Of a stretch of 49,671 bases of DNA, positions 7,746 to 14,127 are shown one piece after another. The stretch is from a virus: IMG/VR virus record IMGVR_UViG_3300045996_001785, positions 1-49,671 of that record. The stretch is one strand, 5' to 3'. Position 1 is the stretch's first letter. The number at the start of each line of letters is the position of its first letter. The translations under genes were made by a program, and so were the position numbers. The notes under the pieces were generated by a model that worked only from the letters and a program-made list of their open reading frames with translations, ran no database searches and was not told the DNA's origin.

Positions 7746-7960
7746 TGGTCCACCGCTTCGGCCAACACGTCCATGTTCCGGAAGGTCACGCCACGCTCGC
7801 CGCGCAGCCGGTGCGGTACCCGCAGCCGGGTCCGCCAGCTCAGCCGGTTCGACCACACCACCACCGCCCCCGAGGCGTCGTCGACGAACACCGACGGGCA
7901 GCCGGACCGCCCCGACGACGGGTCCTTCGCCAGCAACCTCAACCGCCCACCGCTTCGCAT
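7721..7960 (-). CDS. Small DUF6879-associated protein
   Basis: This 79-aa protein starts at ATG 7960 behind a near-perfect GGAGG. It shows the KDPSSGRSGCPSVFVDD opening and SGAVVVWSNRL strand of the small proteins that accompany DUF6879 genes in actinomycetes; they may be DUF397-like in role. It is the first gene of the leftward island, so its promoter must lie in 7961-8174. Function unknown. Confidence 0.75.
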   Translation of the reverse strand: MRSGGRLRLLAKDPSSGRSGCPSVFVDDASGAVVVWSNRLSWRTRLRVPHRLRGERGVTFRNMDVLAEAVDQWRAEQNS

Positions 7961-8174
7961 ACCGACCTCCACCGCACGGATCCACGTCACTACTGACTGC
8001 ACATGACATGATGGCCCACTCCACGACCCGTCGGCGACTAGTCGCATCCTAAACCCTGCCCAGGCTGGTCCTAGTGATGGCCCAGTCTCGCCCTAGTGCT
8101 ACCGTTGGTACACGGGGTCGGGCGGTGCGGACCGACCTGGCCGTCCGACCCCGTCCCAACCTATGGGGGTTCCG
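7961..8174. promoter_or_regulatory. Divergent control region between the leftward island and the rightward operon
   Basis: This 214-bp non-coding stretch separates divergent operons. It contains the perfect 12-bp palindrome GCGACTAGTCGC (8034-8045), direct repeats TGATGGCCCA at 8009-8018 and 8075-8084, CTAGTG at 8071-8076 and 8093-8098 (22 bp apart, two helical turns), and the extended -10 TGCTACCGT at 8097-8105. These are plausible operators for the adjacent XRE regulator. No clear leftward promoter could be picked by eye. Confidence 0.6.
8097..8110 (+). promoter_or_regulatory. Extended -10 promoter for the 8175 operon
   Basis: TGCTACCGT at 8097-8105 matches the core seen at 2163, 11384 and 11860. 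The overlapping TACCGTTGGTA (8100-8110) is an imperfect inverted repeat. A transcript starting just downstream would have a leader of about 60 nt before ATG 8175. Confidence 0.5.
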
Positions 8175-8486
8175 ATGAGCAGCGACGCGACCACGGCGGT
8201 GGGCCTGACGCACCCGGAGTGGTGCGACCCGCGCGAGCACTGGGCCTGGACCCCCGACGACCACGATCACCGCGACGAGCCCACGGTCATCGAGCTGCCG
8301 ATCGGCTCGCTCACCACGCAGCGGACCCAGTTCGAGAACCCGGTGGTGCAGGACTCGGACCACGAGCACCTCCGGCTTGTCGCCAACGACGGGGAGGTCA
8401 CCGCCTCGGTGGACCTGCACCTCGGCGACCTGGACACGCTGATCGCGGACCTGATCGAACGACGAGCCATGATCCGGGGGTACTGA
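8175..8486 (+). CDS. DUF6907-like protein
   Basis: The ATG at 8175 follows GGGGG by 5 nt; an in-frame ATG at 8163 lacks a Shine-Dalgarno. The 103-aa product has an HPEWC opening and a DHDHRDEP block resembling actinobacterial DUF6907 proteins, which carry a CPxWC...HRS signature. A mostly beta C-terminal half ends with the VTASVDLHL and LIADLIERRAM segments. It is the first gene of the rightward operon opposite the regulator island. Function unknown; the family assignment rests on the N-terminal signature. Confidence 0.65.
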   Translation: MSSDATTAVGLTHPEWCDPREHWAWTPDDHDHRDEPTVIELPIGSLTTQRTQFENPVVQDSDHEHLRLVANDGEVTASVDLHLGDLDTLIADLIERRAMIRGY

Positions 8487-8572
8487 TGAACCGCTGCTCC
8501 ACCTGCCAGCGGGAGATCCCGCCCGACCAGACCACCTGCGGGAACCTGGTCTGCCTGCGCGGGGGCCGCTGA
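8486..8572 (+). CDS. Zinc-knuckle microprotein
   Basis: This 28-aa product starts at an ATG overlapping the previous stop, and its own stop overlaps the next ATG. It is almost only a zinc knuckle: CSTC, then CGNLVC. Family not recognised. It is one of several tiny cysteine-motif proteins in this operon. Confidence 0.55.
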   Translation: MNRCSTCQREIPPDQTTCGNLVCLRGGR

Positions 8573-8799
8573 TGGCCACCCAGCCGGACCTGTTCAAGAT
8601 CCCGAACATCGCCAAGATCGTCGCCACCGCCCTGGACGAGTACGTCCCGCCGGACACCCCGATGGGCGATACCACCCGCGACATCGTCCAGGAGCAGGCA
8701 GTTCAGCTGCGTGCCTTCCATGGCATCCCGGAGCCGACCCGCGACCGGAACGGCCACGACCCGCACCGGTTCGGCATCGCCGACCTGTCCGAGGCGTAG
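8572..8799 (+). CDS. Hypothetical phage protein
   Basis: This 75-aa protein starts at an ATG overlapping the previous stop (TGATG). It has no membrane segment or cysteine motif. The middle looks helical (IAKIVATALDEYV) and the tail is rich in H, R and D. Function unknown. Confidence 0.65.
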   Translation: MATQPDLFKIPNIAKIVATALDEYVPPDTPMGDTTRDIVQEQAVQLRAFHGIPEPTRDRNGHDPHRFGIADLSEA

Positions 8800-8801
8800 T
8801 C

Positions 8802-9335
8802 ATGCAGTGCCCGACGTGCGAGGGGACGCGCTACGTCGGCGACGAGCTGTGCCGGAAGTGTGGAGGGCGCGGCCAGGTCGCCGACCGACCCCGCCTCGCC
8901 ATGCTCAACGCCTGGCTCGACGCGGCCCGGCCGTGGCAGGAGCACGTCCTGCGCTACGCCTGCACGATCATCCTGGTGTGGTCGGCGTGGGCGTTCTGCG
9001 CCGGGCTCGGCGAGGACAGCGGCTCCACCTCGGTGGGGCTGCTGTTCGCGGTGCTGTTCTCCGCCGTCCCGTCGGGCTGGTTGTGGGGCCGCGAGGTCCA
9101 CGAGGCCCGGATGCGCCACGAGCGCGACCAGAAGACCCCCGGTTCCACTCACTGGATCGCCACCCAGGAGTCCACGAGCGAGACCACGCCGCGGCAGCGG
9201 GATCAGCCGCTCAACCAGGGCGAGTCGTGGCGCCCGCAGCAGCAGCGGGGTCGCGGCCCGGAGTCGTTCGGCTACGACATGCCCGGCTGGGAACAGCAGG
9301 CCGCCGCCGCCGACAACAGCGACAACGACGACTGA
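8802..9335 (+). CDS. Membrane protein with DnaJ-type zinc finger
   Basis: This 177-aa protein begins with two CxxCxG-like repeats (C3, C6, C17, C20) as in the DnaJ cysteine-rich domain. Two transmembrane helices follow (about residues 48-68 and 77-96), then a long polar, glutamine-rich tail. The topology suggests the zinc module and the tail both face the cytoplasm. There is no J domain. It lies directly before the terminase pair. Function unknown. Confidence 0.7.
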   Translation: MQCPTCEGTRYVGDELCRKCGGRGQVADRPRLAMLNAWLDAARPWQEHVLRYACTIILVWSAWAFCAGLGEDSGSTSVGLLFAVLFSAVPSGWLWGREVHEARMRHERDQKTPGSTHWIATQESTSETTPRQRDQPLNQGESWRPQQQRGRGPESFGYDMPGWEQQAAAADNSDNDD

Positions 9336-9359
9336 CTCCGGCACGAAGGGAGAAGGGAG

Positions 9360-9875
9360 GTGTCCGAAGGTCCCGACGATGAGCGGCGCCCGGGAAACGG
9401 ACACAAGGGCGCCGAGCGGCCGAAGCTGATCGGGCAGGCGTGGCGGCTGGCCGTCCAGTACGGCTACACCTACCCGCAGATCGCTCGGGAACTCGGGGTC
9501 AGCGTCCCCACCGCGAAGGAGTACGTGAGGCTCGGCCACGAGGCCGGAGACCACGTGCACCTGATCGACATCGCGAAGCGCCGGGAGATGTCGGTGGCCG
9601 CCCTGGACTACTGGAAGGGCGAGATCACCACCCGCTACATGGCGCGGGCGTTGCCGCTGGAGAAGGCGTTCCCGCTGTGGAAGCTGGCCGACGACGCGCA
9701 AGCCCTGCGGCTCGGGCTCAACGCTCCGATCAAGACCCAGAACGTGCCGGAGGAGCCGGAGATCTCCCCCGAGGTGCTGCAGGAGATGCGGGAGGTCCGG
9801 CGGCTGGTGTGGCAGGAGCAGCAGGAGATCGAGAGGAGGGCGGGCGATGGCAGCGGCAATGGCGGACTCCCCTGA
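9360..9875 (+). CDS. terS: Terminase small subunit-like protein (first module)
   Basis: The GTG at 9360 sits behind an AAGGGAGG-rich tract and gives 171 aa. Residues about 25-60 form a helix-turn-helix (AWRLAVQYGYTYPQIARELG, then SVPTAKEYV), the DNA-binding type found in small terminase subunits. A helical oligomerisation-like centre and an acidic helical tail (SPEVLQEMREVRRLVW) follow. It overlaps the start of a large terminase gene by 29 nt, the normal TerS-TerL order, which is the main support for the call. TerS proteins recognise the packaging site and regulate the large subunit. Confidence 0.75.
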   Translation: MSEGPDDERRPGNGHKGAERPKLIGQAWRLAVQYGYTYPQIARELGVSVPTAKEYVRLGHEAGDHVHLIDIAKRREMSVAALDYWKGEITTRYMARALPLEKAFPLWKLADDAQALRLGLNAPIKTQNVPEEPEISPEVLQEMREVRRLVWQEQQEIERRAGDGSGNGGLP

Positions 9876-11376
9876 CACGCTCATCGTCCCGCGCGGGTTC
9901 AACGCGGACGCGTTGATCGCCCCGATGAACGTCGCCTCCGCCAGCCGCGACCCGCGGATCGGGCACCCGGCGGTGCGCCGCCAGGTCACTCGCGACTCCC
10001 CCGTCCGGTTCGCCCTGATGTACCTGCCGCACCTGCTGCGCTCCCGGGAGACCGGCTGGCAGATGTCGCTGAACTGGCTGCACCTGAAGATGGCCCACGA
10101 CGCCAGCATGTGGGCGGCGAAGAAGGCGCTGGTCCGGCGCTGGCGCCGCGGCTACATCGGACCCCGCGACGTCGGGAAGTCGCTCTGGGGCTTCGAGATC
10201 GACCCGCTGTGGGCGCTGGCGCACGAGCACCGCAACTTCTTCATGGCGTTCTCGAACAACGGCAAGCAGGCCCGCAGGCACCTGGCGAACATCCGCCGAG
10301 AGCTGGAGACCAACGAGCTACTCCTGGGCGACTTCCCGCACCTGCGCCCGAAGCGCCGCCGCGGCTGGTCCGACACCGACGTGGAGGTCAACCGGGGCCC
10401 GGTGACATTCGCGGCCGTCGGGATCGACGAGCAGTCCCAGGGGATCCGCCGCGATCACGACCGGCCGCAGATCCTGTGGGGCGACGACCTGGAGCCGGAC
10501 GCCGCCCGCTACTCCCCGAAGAAGGTCAAGGCCCGGCTCGACACCCTGATCAACTCAGTGTTCGGGATGAACCCGGAGGCCGCGATCGGCCTGACCGGCT
10601 ACACCACGATGCGCGGAACGATCATCCACCAGATGGTGCAGCACGCCCTGGGGGAGAAGACCGCGGACTGGATCGTCGAGCAGGGCTTCGCCGACAACAT
10701 CCACTACTTCCCGCCGGTCATCGAGCACCGGGACGGGACCCGTGAGTCGCTATGGGGGGTCAAGTGGTCGCTGGGCTACCTGGACTCGATGTACGGCACC
10801 CGCTACTACGCGCTGAACTTCCTGAACAACCCGGCGGCCGAAGTGTCTGGTAGCACCTGGTGGACCCGGTCGCTGATCCGCTGGAACCCGGACGCCGAGG
10901 TGCAACGCCCGATCATGTGGGTGGACCCGGCGGTGTCCAATAAGGAGGACTCCGACTACACCGCCATCACGATCGCGGCGCTGACCATGGACTACCGCAA
11001 GGTCGTCATCGCCTACTGCCGCGGGTTCCGCTGCAGCCCCGAGGAACGCAAGCGCAAGATCCACGCGCTAGCGCGGGAGTGGGGGGTGCGCGAGGTGTTC
11101 GTCGAGGTCAACCAGGGCGGCGACCTGTGGCCCGCGCTGCTCGGCCCGATGCCGCCCGGCGTGACCCTGGAGGTGGAGACCGCGACCCGTCCGAAGGAGG
11201 TGCGGATCGAGGAGTTCCTGCACGCGTACGAGAAGCGCGAGGTCGAGCACCTCGGCCCGCTGCCCGACCTGGAGGACCAGCAGGTCGGCTACCCGGACGC
11301 CTCGGTGCACGACGACCTGATCGACTCCGGAGCCGGAGCGACCGACAAGCTGCTGTCGCGACGTGCGCGACGGTAG
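9847..11376 (+). CDS. terL: Terminase large subunit (first module, plus strand)
   Basis: This 509-aa protein is full length for a large terminase. It has a canonical Walker A GPRDVGKS (residues 105-112) and a Walker B-like ILWGDDLE (209-216). The C-terminal RNase H-like nuclease has the acidic triad in WVDPA (D360), VEVN (E420) and HDDLID (D489/D490/D493). It would drive ATP-dependent DNA packaging and cut concatemers. The start ATG follows AGGAGG. It is not next to any portal gene and is only distantly similar by eye to the second large terminase at 45897-47537. It could serve another packaging specificity, be a relic, or be used by a satellite. Confidence 0.88.
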   Translation: MAAAMADSPDTLIVPRGFNADALIAPMNVASASRDPRIGHPAVRRQVTRDSPVRFALMYLPHLLRSRETGWQMSLNWLHLKMAHDASMWAAKKALVRRWRRGYIGPRDVGKSLWGFEIDPLWALAHEHRNFFMAFSNNGKQARRHLANIRRELETNELLLGDFPHLRPKRRRGWSDTDVEVNRGPVTFAAVGIDEQSQGIRRDHDRPQILWGDDLEPDAARYSPKKVKARLDTLINSVFGMNPEAAIGLTGYTTMRGTIIHQMVQHALGEKTADWIVEQGFADNIHYFPPVIEHRDGTRESLWGVKWSLGYLDSMYGTRYYALNFLNNPAAEVSGSTWWTRSLIRWNPDAEVQRPIMWVDPAVSNKEDSDYTAITIAALTMDYRKVVIAYCRGFRCSPEERKRKIHALAREWGVREVFVEVNQGGDLWPALLGPMPPGVTLEVETATRPKEVRIEEFLHAYEKREVEHLGPLPDLEDQQVGYPDASVHDDLIDSGAGATDKLLSRRARR

Positions 11377-11383
11377 CCCCACC

Positions 11384-11431
11384 TGGTACCGTTAAACCGG
11401 TAATCACGAGGAGAGGGGAAGGCCCACCATG
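11384..11431 (+). promoter_or_regulatory. Start cassette copy 2: extended -10, direct repeat and Shine-Dalgarno
   Basis: TGGTACCGT (11384-11392) runs into TAAACCGGTAA, forming the tandem octamers ACCGTTAA and ACCGGTAA. After a few bases come GAGGAGAGGGGAAGG and CCCACC, directly before ATG 11429. The block repeats almost exactly at 11860-11907. Confidence 0.65.
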
Positions 11432-11602
11432 GGAGACCTGCGCAAGGACAGGACGAAGAAGCAGGGGCTGCTCAGCAAGAGCTACGGCCGCAGCGACGGC
11501 CTGAAGGCCAGCGGGAGGGTGCCCACCCGGGACACCGGCCGGGCGGCTGGCGGGATCACCCGCAGGACCCAGTCGCCGAAGAAGATGGGACCGCGGTTCT
11601 GA
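11429..11602 (+). CDS. Small basic protein
   Basis: This 57-aa protein starts at ATG 11429 behind an excellent Shine-Dalgarno. It is strongly basic (K and R about 28%) with many S, T and G, ends in KKMGPRF, and has no predicted fold. It could bind DNA or RNA. It is the first gene after the conserved start cassette, and its stop overlaps the next ATG. Family not recognised. Confidence 0.65.
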   Translation: MGDLRKDRTKKQGLLSKSYGRSDGLKASGRVPTRDTGRAAGGITRRTQSPKKMGPRF

Positions 11603-11715
11603 TGGGCTGGCCGATTCTGCCCCACCCCCACACCTGCACCCGAGACGAGCAGCAGCAGTGCGGCGGGGTCTGGTACTGGTTCTGCCGCTGTGGCGCACGC
11701 CTGGGGCGTGCCTGA
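11602..11715 (+). CDS. Cysteine-rich microprotein
   Basis: This 37-aa protein starts at an ATG overlapping the upstream stop, and its stop overlaps the next ATG. It has C and H residues spaced like a zinc finger (HPHTC, then QQCGG, then FCRCGARLG) with W and Y between them. Function unknown. Confidence 0.5.
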   Translation: MGWPILPHPHTCTRDEQQQCGGVWYWFCRCGARLGRA

Positions 11716-11852
11716 TGGCCCGCCGTCCCACCTGGAAGGACCAGAAGGGCTCCGGCCACGAGGGCGTCAAGCGCCCCGACGGCCAGGGTCCCGACATGCA
11801 CCCGGTCCCGGACTGTCCCCACAAGAAGGCCGCGAAGGGGCGCAGGCGGTAG
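11715..11852 (+). CDS. Small basic protein with HPVPDCPHKK motif
   Basis: The ATG at 11715 overlaps the previous stop and gives 45 aa. The frame is open further upstream, but translational coupling favours this start. The protein is basic, opens ARRPTWKDQKGSGHEG and ends in lysines and arginines. The HPVPDCPH segment could bind a metal ion. Function unknown. Confidence 0.55.
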   Translation: MARRPTWKDQKGSGHEGVKRPDGQGPDMHPVPDCPHKKAAKGRRR

Positions 11853-11859
11853 CTACATC

Positions 11860-11907
11860 TGCTACCGTTAAACCGGTAACCACGGAGAGAGGAAGGCCCA
11901 CCTCATG
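11860..11907 (+). promoter_or_regulatory. Start cassette copy 3: extended -10, direct repeat and Shine-Dalgarno
   Basis: TGCTACCGT (11860-11868) runs into TAAACCGGTAA, then CCACGGAGAGAGGAAGG and CCCACCTC before ATG 11905. The block differs from copy 2 at only a few positions, and the spacing to the start codon is nearly the same. Confidence 0.65.
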
Positions 11908-12108
11908 GCGAAGAAGCTCACCGAGGCCGAGAAGATCGCGCTGCGCGACCGGCATCACCGCGACCAGATCAGCACGGTGTCCCCGCAGGGCCTGCGCAAG
12001 CTGCAGGCGAAGCGGGAACCCGACGGCAGCTACCTGTACGACCGGCGCCAGCGCAGGGAGTACCTCCGCCGCGCCGAGCGGCTGGAGCGCGAGAGCGGGC
12101 AGCGCTGA
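11905..12108 (+). CDS. Small highly charged helical protein
   Basis: This 67-aa protein has K, R, E and D at more than 45% of positions and two helical stretches (EAEKIALRDRHHRDQ and the C-terminal REYLRRAERLERE). It is a candidate nucleic-acid-binding or protein-binding microprotein. It sits directly behind start cassette copy 3, and its stop overlaps the next ATG. Family not recognised. Confidence 0.65.
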   Translation: MAKKLTEAEKIALRDRHHRDQISTVSPQGLRKLQAKREPDGSYLYDRRQRREYLRRAERLERESGQR

Positions 12109-12182
12109 TGACCGACGAGCCCTGCCGTGTACACGGCATCCGCCGCTGCACGATCTGCCTGCGCCCGACCCGGAGGTCCTGA
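12108..12182 (+). CDS. 24-residue Cys/His microprotein
   Basis: The ATG overlaps the previous stop and the stop overlaps the next ATG. The product contains C6, H9, C14 and C17 (CRVH, then CTIC), enough for one zinc site. The size makes it tentative, but stop/start overlaps on both sides favour translation. Confidence 0.45.
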   Translation: MTDEPCRVHGIRRCTICLRPTRRS

Positions 12183-12325
12183 TGGCTAGGTCCTGTCCGA
12201 TCTCCGGCTGCGGCCGGACTGACGACCACAGTCACCCGCAGTCCGAGTATCTCGCCGAGTACCGGCGGCTGACCAGCAGTCAGATCAGCGACACCCGTCG
12301 TCGTCACAACACTCCGAGGCGGTGA
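12182..12325 (+). CDS. Small Cys/His protein
   Basis: This 47-aa protein starts at an ATG overlapping the previous stop. It has CPISGCGRTDDHSH, which fits a CxxxxC-H-H zinc site, and a basic tail. Function unknown. Confidence 0.55.
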   Translation: MARSCPISGCGRTDDHSHPQSEYLAEYRRLTSSQISDTRRRHNTPRR

Positions 12326-12328
12326 CCG

Positions 12329-12421
12329 ATGAGCAAGGGGTGCAACTGCGGGGCCGAGGACTGGGAGAAGGACTCGAACGGGAACTGGGTCTGCGGATCG
12401 TGTGGAACGGGGAGGCTGTGA
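12329..12421 (+). CDS. Minimal zinc-ribbon microprotein
   Basis: This 30-aa protein starts at ATG 12329, just after the previous stop, and its stop overlaps the next ATG. It is nearly a bare zinc ribbon: CNC at residues 5-7 and CGSC at 22-25, separated by a polar hairpin. An alternative GTG at 12322 in the next frame would extend the following gene through this region. Confidence 0.55.
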   Translation: MSKGCNCGAEDWEKDSNGNWVCGSCGTGRL

Positions 12422-12735
12422 TGACCCCCCACGTCTCCCCGATCTGTGCCTGCGGCAGGCGAGCCGTCCTCTACCTGGACGAATGGACGCCGCGGTGCGC
12501 CTGGCATTACGAGGTCTCGCCGGGCGGCAGCACCCTGGACTGGGACCGCGAGCACCACCGGTGGTGGAAGACGGCCGAGGCCGGATCTATCGCCGCATGT
12601 CTCGCGCTCACGTTGATCGGGGGGCTGCTGACCTTCGTGGTCGGGATCCCGGGTGCGGCGAACATGTTCGTCGGCGGCCTGATCGCGACGATCGTCGTCA
12701 GCGCCATTCTCGGCCTCGTGAGACTGATCAGCTGA
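12421..12735 (+). CDS. Membrane protein with N-terminal cysteine motif
   Basis: This 104-aa protein starts at ATG 12421, overlapping the zinc-ribbon stop. An N-terminal C-x-C and a later C-x2-H (ICAC, then RCAWH) could bind zinc. Two transmembrane helices follow (about residues 55-75 and 83-102). It is the last gene of the rightward operon and converges on the late operon across a hairpin terminator. Function unknown; a holin-like role cannot be excluded. Confidence 0.65.
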   Translation: MTPHVSPICACGRRAVLYLDEWTPRCAWHYEVSPGGSTLDWDREHHRWWKTAEAGSIAACLALTLIGGLLTFVVGIPGAANMFVGGLIATIVVSAILGLVRLIS

Positions 12736-12768
12736 GTCCTTGGGACTTGGAACCTCTCACGGAACACG

Positions 12769-12812
12769 AAAAAGGGCCGCCCTTCCCCGGGGACGTGGGG
12801 AAGGGCGGCTCT
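12769..12812 (-). terminator. Rho-independent terminator of the late operon
   Basis: A perfect 13-bp G/C-rich stem (12776-12788 with 12797-12809) closes an 8-nt loop. In the leftward direction it is followed by a TTTTT tract (plus-strand AAAAA at 12769-12773). In the rightward direction it is followed only by a TCTCTCTCC run, so it should act best on the late operon and weakly on the converging one. Confidence 0.9.
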
Positions 12813-12838
12813 CTCTCCGGAGGAGTGGAACTCCGAAG

Positions 12839-13234
12839 CTACTGCTGCTGGCGGATCCGGCGGCGCCGTTCCAGCTCGACCCGGACCTGCTCGGCGACCG
12901 CCTGCTGCAGGAACTCGTCGACGACCTCGGCGACCGTCTCCCGCAGGCCGCCCTTCAGCGGCGACACCCGGGCCCGGGTCATCACCGTCACCACCGCGGA
13001 CACCAGCAGACCGGCGCCGGTCACGAGCAGCTGGATCGTCTGGTCGTCCAGGGTGATCCACCCGGCGGTGACCATCGCCCCGATCAGCACGGTGACGACC
13101 TGCCCGATCACCACCGGCTCGCCGGTGGCGGTGGGCCGCGGCGCCGGGGCGGGGTCCTCGTAGTCGTCGTACTCCGGCTCGTAGCGGACCGGCTGGCTGC
13201 CGCGGCCCCAGTCGCTCCTGCCCGCGTGGGTCAT
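12839..13234 (-). CDS. Holin-like membrane protein
   Basis: From ATG 13234, which overlaps the peptidase stop, this is a 131-aa protein. A polar acidic N-terminus is followed by two hydrophobic helices (about residues 44-62 and 68-88) and a charged, arginine-rich C-terminal helix. Its size, topology and position after amidase and peptidase genes fit a holin that permeabilises the inner membrane. It is the last gene before the late terminator. Confidence 0.75.
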   Translation of the reverse strand: MTHAGRSDWGRGSQPVRYEPEYDDYEDPAPAPRPTATGEPVVIGQVVTVLIGAMVTAGWITLDDQTIQLLVTGAGLLVSAVVTVMTRARVSPLKGGLRETVAEVVDEFLQQAVAEQVRVELERRRRIRQQQ

Positions 13235-14127
13235 CGTGTCCCCTCCTGACGGTCCAGCCAGGCCTGCGCGCGCTCCACGAACGCGGCGAGGTCGGCGGCG
13301 AACAGGTCGTCCTCCGACGGCGCCGGAGGCGGTGGCGGGGCAGGCGGGGCGGGCAGGCTCGGGAACGGGGTGTCGGTGAGCGCCTCGTAGTCGTAGGCCA
13401 GCGCGTCCAGGTCGACACCGTCGAGGAACACCCGCTGCCCGAGCAGCTCCGGCCAGATCACCACCCACGCCTCGTCGAGCTGGCGGGCGAAGAACTCGTC
13501 GGTGCACGGCTGCACCTGACCCCAGGTGATCACCGAGATGTCCGGCTGGCCCCGCTCGACCATGCCGGTGTAGGCCCCGGCCATCACCGCGTGCCCGCCC
13601 CACGCCCGCGACCGGCGCACGTAGTCCCACGGCTGGCCGGTGGCGAACTGCTCGTCCTGGGCGGCGTCGAGGTCCAGCCCGCACAGCACCGACCCGAACA
13701 GGGCGATCGCGGCGTGCACCTCCTCGAAGCTGTCCGGGTCGACCGCGGCGTAGGCGAGCGGCTTCTGCCCGGCGATCCCGTTCTTCAGCAGCGCGGACAG
13801 CAGGTCCGCCATCACCACCCCGTTGTCGTCGGCGCCGGTGGCCGGGTCGAAGCCGGGGTTGAGCAGCTGGTAGAGCCGGAACACGTCGGTGTCGGTGGGC
13901 GGGAACCCGTGGTCGGTGAGGTACTCGGCGACCTGGGCGCGCTGGTGCGCGACGCTGGCCGGGCCGCACGTCCCGAACTGGAAGTTGCCGTAGGGGCTCC
14001 ACTCCGGCACCCGCAGCAGGTAGTTCGCGGTGGACGGGAAGGCGGGCGCGTGCCCGGTGAGGTAGCGGCCCAGCTTCAGGACCGGCCGGTCCGGGTCACG
14101 GGGGAGCCGCCCGAGCGCGCCGCTCAC
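13231..14127 (-). CDS. Papain-like (C39/C1-type) cysteine peptidase, probable lysis protein
   Basis: The GTG at 14127 overlaps the amidase stop and gives 298 aa. Residues FGTCGPASVAHQ put the presumed nucleophile at C54, and WGGHAVMAGAY puts the presumed general base at H179, with an ITWG strand after it, as in papain-like and C39-like peptidases. A proline-rich linker (APPPPPAP) leads to a C-terminal helix. Next to the amidase it may cut peptide cross-links in the cell wall, making a two-gene endolysin. Substrate and role are inferred. Confidence 0.7.
   Translation of the reverse strand: MSGALGRLPRDPDRPVLKLGRYLTGHAPAFPSTANYLLRVPEWSPYGNFQFGTCGPASVAHQRAQVAEYLTDHGFPPTDTDVFRLYQLLNPGFDPATGADDNGVVMADLLSALLKNGIAGQKPLAYAAVDPDSFEEVHAAIALFGSVLCGLDLDAAQDEQFATGQPWDYVRRSRAWGGHAVMAGAYTGMVERGQPDISVITWGQVQPCTDEFFARQLDEAWVVIWPELLGQRVFLDGVDLDALAYDYEALTDTPFPSLPAPPAPPPPPAPSEDDLFAADLAAFVERAQAWLDRQEGTR

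Noticed and set aside
12322-12735. GTG 12322 start for the terminal membrane protein
   Set aside because: The region up to 12421 is better explained by a separate zinc-ribbon microprotein whose stop overlaps ATG 12421.
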